A stretch of DNA of 17,435 nucleotides from JBGTIS01 sp041745535 (GTDB lineage Bacteria > Bacteroidota > Bacteroidia > Cytophagales > Cyclobacteriaceae), in assembly GCA_041745535.1 (NCBI GenBank), contig JBGTIS010000247.1, positions 1-17,435 of the forward strand, read 5' to 3'. A program made the position numbers and the translations under genes. Positions 1-8,115 of the stretch are shown in pieces. The notes below the pieces were generated by a model that was given only the letters and a program-made list of their open reading frames with translations, ran no database searches and was not told the DNA's origin. Every line of letters begins with the position of its first letter. Position 1 is the stretch's first letter.

Positions 1-759
1 GCTGGAAGGTGAAAGACTGATATTGGTAGGCGCTTCGTTTACATCATTGATTGAAATGGTGAAAGGTTTTGAAAAACTTTCCCCATTATTATCAGTGGTT
101 TGCACCCTGATGGAATACGAGCTTTTTGCCTCATAATCAAAAGCGATGTTGGTAACCAGGGAAGAACCTGAAATAGAGAAAACATCATTGTCCTTATCAT
201 CTTTGCCTTTCACTAAAGTATAGGTATAAGGCGCAGCGCCATCCACGGTAGAAAAGGTGCCTACAGTAGTACCGGCAGGTTGGTTTTCATCAATATTAGT
301 AGCAGACAAGATAATATCTGTGGGTTTGTTCTTTTCTTCTTCATTTACATCAATTACCGTAATAGTAAAATTCTGGGTTGAAGTAAAAAGAACGCCATTG
401 GTGGCTACTACTGTAATTACATATGAATCTCTGCTTTCATAATTAAAATTGGCGGCTGATTTTAAGTCTTTGCCATCAATGTCAAACAAATCATTGTCAT
501 TTTCGCCTTCCGGAAGGGAATAGAAGGGGATAGGCACAGGTGCATTGGTGGAAAATTCACCAATGAAAGTGCCAATATCTTTGTTCTCCTCAATCGTATT
601 AGATGAAAGAAGTATATCAAAGTAAGCTAAATTGTTGTCCGCGAATACTGGATTAATACCAAGCAGACAACTAAAAGAAAGAAATAAATATAATGCTATT
701 TCCTTTCTTTTTATTTGCAGCCTGATTCTTTCTACTGTCCAACCGGTAAAATTAAGCAT
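1..759 (-). CDS. Secreted cadherin-like repeat protein, partial (C-terminus beyond left edge)
   Basis: The minus strand is open from an ATG at 759 to the left edge (253 codons, no stop), so only the N-terminus is present. Residues 1-40 look like a signal peptide: a basic region (RIRLQIKRKE, 11-20), a hydrophobic stretch 21-38, and a probable cleavage after VFA at 38-40. Two cadherin-like units of about 100 residues follow, at roughly 46-138 and 148-240. Each has an acidic IEEN/IDEN motif near its start, an FNYE/FDYE motif in the middle (105-108 and 207-210), and a calcium-site-like DVNE at its end (137-140 and 239-242). A third unit begins at the edge. Such repeats are typical of large Bacteroidota cell-surface or secreted adhesins, often type IX-secreted, but that C-terminal signal would lie outside the window. 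The ATG is chosen for the signal peptide and for a promoter about 40 bases upstream. The total length and the partner are unknown. Confidence 0.85.
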   Translation of the reverse strand, partial: MLNFTGWTVERIRLQIKRKEIALYLFLSFSCLLGINPVFADNNLAYFDILLSSNTIEENKDIGTFIGEFSTNAPVPIPFYSLPEGENDNDLFDIDGKDLKSAANFNYESRDSYVITVVATNGVLFTSTQNFTITVIDVNEEEKNKPTDIILSATNIDENQPAGTTVGTFSTVDGAAPYTYTLVKGKDDKDNDVFSISGSSLVTNIAFDYEAKSSYSIRVQTTDNNGESFSKPFTISINDVNEAPTNISLSPSS

Positions 760-798
760 TAATGTAAATTTTATAAAAAAACTTAATTTATTAATATT

Positions 799-832
799 CA
801 AATGTACGACAAAAAAATTAAAAAAACACAAA
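799..832 (-). promoter_or_regulatory. Putative Bacteroidota-type promoter of the cadherin-like gene
   Basis: Read on the minus strand, TTTG at 832-829 is followed after 22 bases by TACATTTG at 806-799, a full match to the phylum's -7 consensus TAnnTTTG. Transcription would start near 792, leaving a leader of about 33 bases before the ATG at 759. This is a consensus match only. Confidence 0.5.
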
Positions 833-1095
833 AAGTACTTTAATTCTGGAAAAATTACAAGTTTATATATAACCCTGAAACTTCCCTGAACCGGCTAAAT
901 TATGAATCACGCAAAATAGTAAATCTCCCTGACTTGGGTAAACTTTAATAAACTCTATTTTTCTTACACTTCTAAGCAAAGTAAGTTAATAAAAATAACT
1001 TCATTTATATTTAGTTTTAGAAAGCTCAAAGTTACCTCAATAAAATATTCTTCAGAAATTAAGAAAATGCTTATAATAAAGTCCAATATAATAAA

Positions 1096-1103
1096 TACCT
1101 TTG
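1096..1103 (+). promoter_or_regulatory. Putative -7 box of pyrG
   Basis: TACCTTTG matches the Bacteroidota -7 consensus TAnnTTTG completely. Transcription would start near 1110, about 47 bases before the pyrG ATG. No TTG -33 element lies 17-23 bases upstream, so the call rests on one box. Confidence 0.45.
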
Positions 1104-1156
1104 TGTCCCATAAGATTAAATTTTAGTAGGTCAATTAATAGCAAGAAGAAATTCTT

Positions 1157-2812
1157 ATGGGTTCAGTAAAATACGTTTTTGTGACGGGTGGTGTCACTTC
1201 CTCTCTCGGTAAAGGCATTATCGCGGCTTCTTTAGGTAAGCTCCTTCAGTCAAGAGGCTTTTCAGTAACCATTCAAAAATTCGATCCTTATATCAACATT
1301 GATCCCGGTACCATGAATCCATATGAACATGGAGAATGTTATGTTACCGAAGATGGGGCGGAAACTGATTTGGATTTAGGTCATTATGAGCGATTTCTTA
1401 ATGTAAGGACTTCACAGGAAAATAATGTAACCACCGGAAGAATCTACAATAATGTGATCACCAAAGAAAGGCGGGGCGATTACCTGGGTAAAACGGTGCA
1501 GGTTGTTCCCCATATTACGGACGAAATAAAGCAAAACTTTTTCAAACTGGGTGAAACTGGTCAGTACGACATCGTAATTACCGAATTAGGAGGTTGCGTA
1601 GGCGATATTGAATCATTACCTTTTATCGAAGCGGTGCGGCAGGCAAAACTCGATTTAAATCCGGAAGATGCCATGGTTATTCACTTAACCCTGGTTCCTT
1701 ATCTGGAAAAAGCAGGCGAACTTAAAACCAAACCCACTCAGCATTCAGTAAAAAGTTTGCTGGAAGCTGGCATACAACCCGATATTCTGGTATGCCGTAC
1801 CGAACGGCTTTTGCCCCAGGACATCCGGAAAAAAATTGCCTTATTCTGTAATGTCAATATTAACTCGGTAATAGAGGCCATAGATGTGGACACCATTTAT
1901 GATGTTCCTTTATTAATGCGGAAGGAAAAACTGGACGAGCGGGTGCTGATGCGACTGCAACTGCCTACCGATCATCAGCCTGATATAGCCAAATGGAAGG
2001 AATTTCTGGGGAAATTAAAAAATCCGCTTCGTGAAGTAACGGTAGGTATCGTAGGAAAATATGTGGAATTGCCCGATGCCTATAAATCCATTGCCGAAGC
2101 CTTTATCCATGCCGGAGCTGAAAATGAATGTAAAGTGAAGATTAAATGGATTTCATCAGAAAGTATTAACGAAAATAATAGGGATGAAACGCTGGGAGAT
2201 CTTCATGGTATTGTGGTAGCACCTGGTTTTGGCGAACGGGGCATCAAAGGAAAACTGATTACCGCCTGTTATGCCAGAGAAATGAAAATCCCATATTTGG
2301 GAATTTGCCTGGGTTTACAAATTGCCGTGGTTGAGTTTGCTAAGGATGTACTGAAAATTGAAGATGCCAATTCAACTGAAGTGGATTCCGAGTGTAAAAA
2401 TCCGGTAATTGACATCATGAAGGATCAGAAAAATATTGAGAATTTAGGCGGTACCATGCGACTGGGGGCTTATCCCTGCAAAATTAAGAAGGGGAGCAAA
2501 GCACATCAGGTGTATGGTAAGGCATTGATTCACGAACGGCACCGTCACCGGTACGAGTTCAATAACAAGTATCTGGAAATGTACGAACAGGCTGGTTTTG
2601 TGGCCTCCGGAATAAATCCCGACTCAAATCTGGTAGAAATTATGGAGTTAAAAGATCACCCCTGGTTTATTGGTACACAATTTCACCCGGAGCTAAAAAG
2701 TACGGTACTGTCGCCCCATCCACTTTTTGTAGGTTTGGTAGAAGCCATGCGCGACTACCGGCGAAAGGCAGAATTAGCTTCAGAACGGCCGCAAAACCTT
2801 CAGAAAGAATAA
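1157..2812 (+). CDS. pyrG: CTP synthase (glutamine-hydrolysing)
   Basis: PyrG makes CTP from UTP, ATP and glutamine, the last step of de novo pyrimidine nucleotide synthesis in the cytoplasm. At 551 residues it has the usual family length. The N-terminal amidoligase domain opens with the P-loop-like TGGVTSSLGKGI (10-21) and carries the conserved DPYINIDPGTMNP (43-55) and HGECYVTEDGAETDLDLGHYERF region (58-80). The class I glutamine amidotransferase domain starts near 294, with PGFGERG (356-362), nucleophile Cys384 in GICLG, and the His510/Glu512 pair in FHPE. All catalytic motifs are present, so the enzyme should be functional. The gene stands about 200 bases upstream of yidC in the same direction, an arrangement seen in many Bacteroidota. 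The C-terminal tail after 540 is short and poorly conserved, as is usual. Confidence 0.98.
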   Translation: MGSVKYVFVTGGVTSSLGKGIIAASLGKLLQSRGFSVTIQKFDPYINIDPGTMNPYEHGECYVTEDGAETDLDLGHYERFLNVRTSQENNVTTGRIYNNVITKERRGDYLGKTVQVVPHITDEIKQNFFKLGETGQYDIVITELGGCVGDIESLPFIEAVRQAKLDLNPEDAMVIHLTLVPYLEKAGELKTKPTQHSVKSLLEAGIQPDILVCRTERLLPQDIRKKIALFCNVNINSVIEAIDVDTIYDVPLLMRKEKLDERVLMRLQLPTDHQPDIAKWKEFLGKLKNPLREVTVGIVGKYVELPDAYKSIAEAFIHAGAENECKVKIKWISSESINENNRDETLGDLHGIVVAPGFGERGIKGKLITACYAREMKIPYLGICLGLQIAVVEFAKDVLKIEDANSTEVDSECKNPVIDIMKDQKNIENLGGTMRLGAYPCKIKKGSKAHQVYGKALIHERHRHRYEFNNKYLEMYEQAGFVASGINPDSNLVEIMELKDHPWFIGTQFHPELKSTVLSPHPLFVGLVEAMRDYRRKAELASERPQNLQKE

Positions 2813-2879
2813 GTTTCACACAAAATAAAAGGTATAGGAAAGGCAGTTACCTGTACATATTTCATTAAAATGATTAGGA

Positions 2880-2906
2880 TTTGAGGGTGGTTCCCTACTA
2901 ATATTG
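2880..2906 (+). promoter_or_regulatory. Weak candidate promoter of yidC
   Basis: TTTG at 2880-2883 and TAATATTG at 2899-2906 (7 of 8 bases of TAnnTTTG) lie in the pyrG-yidC gap. The 15-base spacer is shorter than the usual 17-23, so support is limited. The predicted start near 2914 would place the dyad at 2924-2974 in the leader. Confidence 0.25.
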
Positions 2907-2923
2907 CACCTTATAACAATTAA

Positions 2924-2974
2924 GCTGGCGGTTCAGTGGAGTAATCTCCCAAAAAGCTTGAAGCGAAGGCCAGC
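2924..2974 (+). promoter_or_regulatory. Possible branched RNA structure in the yidC leader
   Basis: GCTGGC (2924-2929) pairs with GCCAGC (2969-2974), and TTC (2932-2934) with GAA (2965-2967) across a small internal loop. Inside lie GGAG-TAAT-CTCC (2938-2949) and a short GCT-TGA-AGC hairpin, giving a three-way-junction-like fold. It ends 36 bases before the yidC ATG. It matches no riboswitch class I recognise and could be chance. Confidence 0.3.
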
Positions 2975-3010
2975 AATTTCAATAAATGCAAGAAAGCCCG
3001 TCTAACTATT

Positions 3011-4849
3011 ATGGATAAAAATCAGGCAATCGGATTAGTATTAATATCGGTTTTATTAATTTCTTATATATACTTTTTCGTACCAACACCACCTCCACCA
3101 GGAGAACAGAATCAAACCACAGAACAGTCGGTTGATACTTCAAAAAAGGCCGTAAACCCACAAATTAGCGTACCGAATGAAAATGATTCTACCAGAAACC
3201 TGGAGAATCAGCAAAAATTCGGCGATCTTGCCTCAGCCGCTACCGGAAACGCGAAATCTATCCGGATTGAAAACGAGGATATAATTCTGAAACTAAATAC
3301 ACATGGTGGAAAAATAGAGTACCTGGAGCTTAAAAAATATAAAACCTACGAACAGGAACCTTTGGTATTGCTTGATGAAGAAAAAAGCAATATCAGTATG
3401 ATGGTAAATACCCAACAGGGGAATATTGACCTGAAAGACCTGTATTTTGAAACGGATGCCACTGGGCAAACTGTGAATGCCGGTGATACCCTGAAGGTTA
3501 CTTTTACCATTAACATGACCGGTGGTGGCGCGTTGAAGCAGGTTTACTCCATTCCTGGCAAAGGCTATGAGATTGGTTACCAGATTCTTACAGATAATAC
3601 GGGCAACCTGATTACCAACAACAATGTACATTTTGTATGGGATAACCAGCTTTTGCTTTTAGAAAAAGATATTAAAGAAAGTCGCAGAAGGGCCTATATC
3701 AATTATTATACAACGCAGGAATCGTTCGATTATATCGGTGCGGTGGAAGATAACAGCACCAAAGAGGAGGCAATTGAGGAACCGGTAAAATGGGTGAGCC
3801 TGAAACAAAGGTTTTTCTCTTCAGCCGTTATTGCCGATAGCCAGTTTCAGAAAGTTGCCATCAGTACCACGGGTGATCCTTCTGACTCAAATTTAGTGAA
3901 TATTTCCCATGTAGACCTAAACTTCTCATTATCTGAAACTAATAACGGAAGTGGCGGATTTTCTTATTTCTTTGGCCCCAACCAGTACGAAATCATGAAA
4001 GACGTTACCGCTGGATTTGGCGAGAATGTGGATTTTGGCTGGAAAATTATTAGCTGGATCAACAAGCATTTTGTTCAGTGGGTGTTTGTAATTCTGGAAA
4101 AATTCATCAGTAATTACGGCCTTATCATTATTATTCTGGTGTTGTTGGTGAGGGCAATTTTATTTCCGCTGTCGTATAAGTCGTACAAGTCGATGGCCAA
4201 AACCAAAGTGCTGAAACCCGAACTGGATGAGATCAAAAAGAAGTATGGCGACGACATGCAAAAAGCCCAGTCAGAGCAGATGAAGCTCTACCAGCAGGTG
4301 GGCGTTAATCCTTTAAGTGGTTGTATACCCTTGCTGTTGCAAATGCCCATATTGCTGTCTATGTTTTATTTCTTTCCCAATGCCATTGAATTGCGGCAGG
4401 AATCATTTCTTTGGGCCGAAGACCTGTCCACCTACGATGCTATTATTTCGTGGAGCGGAAATATTCCACTGTTGACTTATGCTTTTGGTAATCACATCAG
4501 TTTGTTTACGCTGCTGATGACGGCATCTACTATTTTATACACCTGGTCGAACAGCCAGGTAGCCACCGTGCAGGGACCGATGAAATTTATGCAGTACTTC
4601 TTCCCGCTTATATTTATGTTTGTACTGAATTCATACCCTGCCGCGTTAAGTTTTTATTATTTTGTTTCCAACATTGTTTCATTTGGTCAGCAGGTAATTA
4701 TCCGGCGTTTTGTTGATGAAGATAAAATCAGGAGAGCACTGGATGAGAACAGAAAACGGAATGTGAATAAAAAGAAATCTAAGTTTCAGATGCGGCTGGA
4801 AGACGCGATGAAAACCAGTGAGGAAGTAAGAAAAAAGAAAGATCGTTAA
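3011..4849 (+). CDS. yidC: Membrane protein insertase YidC
   Basis: YidC inserts and folds inner-membrane proteins, alone or with SecYEG. The 612-residue protein has the Gram-negative layout: an N-terminal membrane anchor (about 7-24), a proline-rich linker (PTPPPPG, 25-31), a large periplasmic beta domain (about 80-340), then the conserved insertase core with the remaining membrane segments. In the core, Arg381 of LLVRAILFPLS corresponds to the conserved hydrophilic-groove arginine, and VGVNPLSGCIPLLLQMPI is the family signature after the cytoplasmic coiled-coil hairpin. The last 40 or so residues are strongly basic (NVNKKKSKF, VRKKKDR), as expected for a tail contacting the ribosome. The start is fixed by the membrane anchor. 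It lies downstream of pyrG and 62 bases upstream of ftsX. Confidence 0.97.
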   Translation: MDKNQAIGLVLISVLLISYIYFFVPTPPPPGEQNQTTEQSVDTSKKAVNPQISVPNENDSTRNLENQQKFGDLASAATGNAKSIRIENEDIILKLNTHGGKIEYLELKKYKTYEQEPLVLLDEEKSNISMMVNTQQGNIDLKDLYFETDATGQTVNAGDTLKVTFTINMTGGGALKQVYSIPGKGYEIGYQILTDNTGNLITNNNVHFVWDNQLLLLEKDIKESRRRAYINYYTTQESFDYIGAVEDNSTKEEAIEEPVKWVSLKQRFFSSAVIADSQFQKVAISTTGDPSDSNLVNISHVDLNFSLSETNNGSGGFSYFFGPNQYEIMKDVTAGFGENVDFGWKIISWINKHFVQWVFVILEKFISNYGLIIIILVLLVRAILFPLSYKSYKSMAKTKVLKPELDEIKKKYGDDMQKAQSEQMKLYQQVGVNPLSGCIPLLLQMPILLSMFYFFPNAIELRQESFLWAEDLSTYDAIISWSGNIPLLTYAFGNHISLFTLLMTASTILYTWSNSQVATVQGPMKFMQYFFPLIFMFVLNSYPAALSFYYFVSNIVSFGQQVIIRRFVDEDKIRRALDENRKRNVNKKKSKFQMRLEDAMKTSEEVRKKKDR

Positions 4850-4911
4850 CCCATAAGTGAGTCCGGTTTTTGGTATTGATTTTTGTGGATTATTAATTTT
4901 CATTTTCATTT

Positions 4912-5802
4912 TTGGTAACAATCGCTAACAGAAAAAAGCAATTGGGAAACTCTCCTAACATCAGCGTAGTATTTAGTACAACGCTTGCCCTCTTCGTTAT
5001 TGGCTTGTTTGGCCTGCTCATGCTGCACGCCAATCAGTTGGCCAGCCTGGTTAGAGAAAACATCGAAATACAGATCTTTCTGGATAGAAACATCACGGAG
5101 AACGAGCAAATCAAAATTCAGAAAACACTTGCCACTAAAGATTATGTGCTGTTAAAAAACGGACAGCCGCGGGTTTCATTTATTTCGAAAGAAGAAGCCG
5201 CTCAGAAATTTATTAAAGAAACGGGGGAAGATTTTATACAATTGCTGGGCGAAAATCCATTGCGTGATGCTTTTGTCATTATCATCCGACCTGAATTTTA
5301 TGAAACTGAGAAACTGGAGGAAATTAAGGCGGATATAGAGAGCCTCGGAGGTGTATTTGAAGTAGCGTATATTGAAAGCCTGATAGACTCGGTAAATGAT
5401 AACCTGGCCAAAATAAGTCTGGTACTCATGGGGTTTGCCACCTTGTTGGTAATTGTGGTTATCATTCTGATCAACAATACCATTAGGCTGGCCTTATTCT
5501 CCCAACGCTTCCTTATTCGCAGCATGCAACTGGTAGGCGCCACCTCCGGATTTATCCGAAAACCCTTTTTGGCCCGATTTACCTTTCAGGGAATTTTATC
5601 CGGCATACTTGCCTCTGTACTGTTGTTTTTGCTACTGCAATATGCCAACCGGGTAATCACTGACCTGGCTGATTTACAGGAACCGGAAAAAATGTATATG
5701 CTTTTCGGGTTTCTGATTTTTCTGGGCGGATTTTTAGGGTTGGTCAGTGCCTACCGGTCTATTAAAAAATATTTGAAAATGTCGCTTGACGAGTTATTCT
5801 AA
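4912..5802 (+). CDS. ftsX: FtsX-like cell division permease, TTG start
   Basis: FtsX is the membrane subunit of the FtsEX complex, which couples an ATPase to peptidoglycan hydrolase activation at the division site. The 296-residue protein shows the family plan: a membrane segment at about 20-40, an extracytoplasmic domain (about 41-165), then three more segments near 169-190, 222-243 and 258-280. The RSMQLVGATSGFIRKPF region between segments 2 and 3 is the conserved permease stretch. The start appears to be TTG: an in-frame stop lies at 4894-4896, no in-frame ATG lies between it and the first membrane segment, and the first ATG (5020) falls inside that segment. No ftsE is in the window, which fits Bacteroidota, where ftsX often stands apart. 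It ends 10 bases from the convergent kbl gene. Confidence 0.93.
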   Translation: MVTIANRKKQLGNSPNISVVFSTTLALFVIGLFGLLMLHANQLASLVRENIEIQIFLDRNITENEQIKIQKTLATKDYVLLKNGQPRVSFISKEEAAQKFIKETGEDFIQLLGENPLRDAFVIIIRPEFYETEKLEEIKADIESLGGVFEVAYIESLIDSVNDNLAKISLVLMGFATLLVIVVIILINNTIRLALFSQRFLIRSMQLVGATSGFIRKPFLARFTFQGILSGILASVLLFLLLQYANRVITDLADLQEPEKMYMLFGFLIFLGGFLGLVSAYRSIKKYLKMSLDELF

Positions 5803-5812
5803 TCCGCGCCTA

Positions 5813-7009
5813 TTATTTCAGCACGCCTAAAGCATTCCCAACTTCCTTAAAAGCCTGAATCGCCTGATCCAAATGTGCTTTTTCGTGAGCCGCGGATACC
5901 TGCACCCTGATCCTTGCCTGTCCTTTTGGTACCACCGGATAAAAGAAGCCAATTACATAAATGCCTTTTTTCAGTAATTCCTCAGCGAATTGTTGCGATA
6001 ATTCAGCATCATATAACATAACCGGTACAATAGGATGTTCACCAGGTTTGATGTCAAAGCCCAGTTTCGTCATTTCAGCCCTAAAATATTTAGTATTTTC
6101 TTCCAGCTTATCCCTCAGCTCAGTGGTTTCGGAAATCAGATCAAAAACCGCGATAGAAGCTCCTACGATGGAAGGGGCCAGCGTATTAGAGAACAGGTAA
6201 GGTCTGGAACGTTGCCGCAGCAACTCAATAATTTCTTTTCTTCCTGAGGTAAACCCACCGGAAGCACCGCCTAAAGCCTTTCCCAGGGTACCGGTAATGA
6301 TATCCAGTCGTCCTAATACATCCCTGTATTCATGGGCGCCTTTTCCGTTTTTTCCCACAAAACCAGTAGCATGACATTCATCCGACATCACCAGGGCTTC
6401 ATATTTATCGGCCAGGTCACAAATGGTATCCAGTCGCGCGATGGTACCGTCCATAGAAAAAACACCATCGGTTACTATAATTTTTTGTTTAACACCTTCC
6501 CGGTGTGCTTCTTTTAATTTTTCTTCCAGGTCAGCCATATCATTGTGTTTAAACCGGTACCGTTTTGCCTTGCACAACCGTACCCCATCAATAATAGAAG
6601 CATGATTCAACTCATCTGAAATAATCGCGTCGTCAGGCCCTAAAAGTGGTTCGAACACGCCCCCATTCGCATCGAAAGCCGCGGCATACAAAATGGTATC
6701 CTCCGTTTCCAGAAACTGGCTGATCCTTTCTTCCAGTGTTTTATGGATGTCCTGGGTACCACAGATAAATCGTACCGACGACATACCATACCCATGGGTA
6801 TCAATGGCCTTTTTGGCGGCTTCAGTAATTTTAGGATGAGCGGATAAACCCAGATAATTGTTCGCGCAGAAATTAATCACCTCCATGCCTTTATTGGTTT
6901 TAATCACAGCTCCCTGTGGGGTGGTAATTATTCTTTCGTTTTTATAAAGCCCAGCTTTCTTTATTTCAGCAATCTCTTTTGCTAGTTCGGGTTGTAATGT
7001 TTTGTACAT
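5813..7009 (-). CDS. kbl: 2-amino-3-ketobutyrate CoA ligase (glycine C-acetyltransferase)
   Basis: Kbl is a PLP enzyme of the alpha-oxoamine synthase family that cleaves 2-amino-3-ketobutyrate with CoA to glycine and acetyl-CoA, the second step of threonine breakdown. The 398-residue protein has the expected landmarks: SDELNHASIIDG (131-142, with His136), the PLP-contacting SDECHATG (209-216), and the Schiff-base lysine Lys244 in TLGKALGG. The open frame extends 11 codons further upstream, to 7042, but the family normally begins MYKTLQPELAKEI, and a -7 promoter box lies inside that extension, so I place the start at 7009. It is divergent from the threonine dehydrogenase gene that supplies its substrate, with 127 bases between the starts, and convergent with ftsX. 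Confidence 0.96.
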   Translation of the reverse strand: MYKTLQPELAKEIAEIKKAGLYKNERIITTPQGAVIKTNKGMEVINFCANNYLGLSAHPKITEAAKKAIDTHGYGMSSVRFICGTQDIHKTLEERISQFLETEDTILYAAAFDANGGVFEPLLGPDDAIISDELNHASIIDGVRLCKAKRYRFKHNDMADLEEKLKEAHREGVKQKIIVTDGVFSMDGTIARLDTICDLADKYEALVMSDECHATGFVGKNGKGAHEYRDVLGRLDIITGTLGKALGGASGGFTSGRKEIIELLRQRSRPYLFSNTLAPSIVGASIAVFDLISETTELRDKLEENTKYFRAEMTKLGFDIKPGEHPIVPVMLYDAELSQQFAEELLKKGIYVIGFFYPVVPKGQARIRVQVSAAHEKAHLDQAIQAFKEVGNALGVLK

Positions 7010-7039
7010 ATCAAGGAATTTTATGATAAGAAACTTCGG

Positions 7040-7047
7040 CAAATATA
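7040..7047 (-). promoter_or_regulatory. Putative -7 box of kbl
   Basis: On the minus strand this reads TATATTTG, a full match to TAnnTTTG. Transcription would begin near 7033, about 24 bases before the ATG at 7009, which supports the shorter kbl start. No -33 TTG is evident. Confidence 0.45.
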
Positions 7048-7078
7048 TAAATTATTTTTTCCATTAATTGTTCATGGG

Positions 7079-7111
7079 TTTGGATGCCAGGCTTTTAAAT
7101 TAGTATTTTCG
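7079..7111 (+). promoter_or_regulatory. Putative promoter of the threonine dehydrogenase gene
   Basis: TTTG at 7079-7082 is followed after 21 bases by TATTTTCG at 7104-7111, matching TAnnTTTG at 7 of 8 bases with normal spacing. The leader would be about 19 bases. It lies back to back with the kbl -7 box, so one regulator bound between them could control both halves of the pathway; no operator is obvious. Confidence 0.4.
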
Positions 7112-7136
7112 CCCTCAGAAATTTAAGAAGCACCGT

Positions 7137-8087
7137 ATGGAAAAAGTTTTGGTAATTGGCGCGTGTGGGCAAATAGGATCGGAGTTGACACTGGCTTTGC
7201 GCGGGGTATATGGAACTGATGCGGTAATCGCTACCGATATCAACAAACCAGAAGATGAATTGGCGGAAGGGCCTTTTTTTATGCTGAATATTCTGCAAAA
7301 AAAAGACTTGCTTCAACTGATCGAAAAACATGAAATTACACAGATTTACCTGCTGGCTGCTATTCTATCCGCAAAAGGGGAGGCCAATCCGCGAACTACC
7401 TGGGAACTCAATATGGAAGGGCTGTTAAATGTGCTCGAATATGCCAGAAATTCTTCCGTTAAAAAAGTGTTTTGGCCCAGTTCTATCGCTGTTTTTGGTT
7501 CACTTACCCCCAAAGTAGCTGCTCCTCAGGATACCATCATGAATCCTGATACGGTATACGGCATCAGCAAACTGGCCGGTGAGCGCTTATGTGAATATTA
7601 TTTTGAAAAGTTTAAAGTAGATGTAAGAAGTTTGCGATTTCCGGGATTAATTGGTTATAAATCAAGGCCTGGTGGGGGTACCACCGATTTTGCCGTAGAT
7701 ATTTTTCATAAGGCGCTGAAAGAAAAAACGTATGAATGCTTTCTGGCCGAAAATACCCTGTTACCCATGATGTACATGGACGACGCTGTGCGGGCCACAT
7801 TGGAATTGATGGACGCGGATTCAAAGAAAGTAAAGGTACGATCCAGTTATAATATCAGTGCCATGAGCTTTTCACCGGCTGAACTGTTCAGGGAAATTAA
7901 TCGTTACAGGCCTGATTTTACCATTACGTATAAACCTGATTTTCGCCAGAAAATCGCCGACAACTGGCCCAATTCTATCGACGATACACAAGCCCGGAAA
8001 GACTGGGCATGGGAACATCAGTACGGTTTAACCGATATGGTAAAGACTATGCTGAGTAACTTAGAAAAAAATTTAATAAATTTGTAA
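7137..8087 (+). CDS. L-threonine 3-dehydrogenase, short-chain (SDR) type
   Basis: This NAD-dependent extended SDR protein (316 residues) very likely oxidises L-threonine to 2-amino-3-ketobutyrate, the substrate of the adjacent Kbl. The Rossmann motif GACGQIG (Gly8, Gly11, Gly14) is at the N-terminus, an acidic residue follows at the end of strand 2 (ATDIN, 32-36), and the catalytic set is Ser115/Ser116 with Tyr141 and Lys145 in YGISK. The stretch from NPDTVYGISK to LRFPGLIGYKSRPGGGTTDFA fits the SDR-type threonine dehydrogenases known from Flavobacterium and relatives, rather than the zinc-dependent MDR type of E. coli. The divergent kbl neighbour strongly supports the role. Sequence alone would also allow a generic NAD-dependent epimerase/dehydratase. 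DUF3098 begins 28 bases downstream, so some read-through is possible. Confidence 0.9.
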   Translation: MEKVLVIGACGQIGSELTLALRGVYGTDAVIATDINKPEDELAEGPFFMLNILQKKDLLQLIEKHEITQIYLLAAILSAKGEANPRTTWELNMEGLLNVLEYARNSSVKKVFWPSSIAVFGSLTPKVAAPQDTIMNPDTVYGISKLAGERLCEYYFEKFKVDVRSLRFPGLIGYKSRPGGGTTDFAVDIFHKALKEKTYECFLAENTLLPMMYMDDAVRATLELMDADSKKVKVRSSYNISAMSFSPAELFREINRYRPDFTITYKPDFRQKIADNWPNSIDDTQARKDWAWEHQYGLTDMVKTMLSNLEKNLINL

Positions 8088-8115
8088 AACCGAGCCTGAA
8101 AATAAATTTTTTTAA

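Larger units (their letters stand above)
760..1156. other. AT-rich divergent intergenic region
   Basis: This gap of about 400 bases separates the divergent cadherin-like and pyrG genes. It is very AT-rich with many A and T runs. Apart from the two putative promoters (799-832 minus, 1096-1103 plus) I see only a weak 6-bp dyad, AAGTTA/TAACTT at 983-1001. I found no convincing gene, RNA gene or repeat. Confidence 0.6.

Noticed and set aside
632..889. 85-codon plus-strand frame at the start of the cadherin-like gene
   Set aside because: It overlaps the signal peptide and promoter of the minus-strand gene and is a low-complexity lysine-rich translation of AT-rich DNA.
7010..7042. Upstream start for kbl
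   Set aside because: The extra 11 residues are not part of the family and the kbl -7 box would lie within the coding region.
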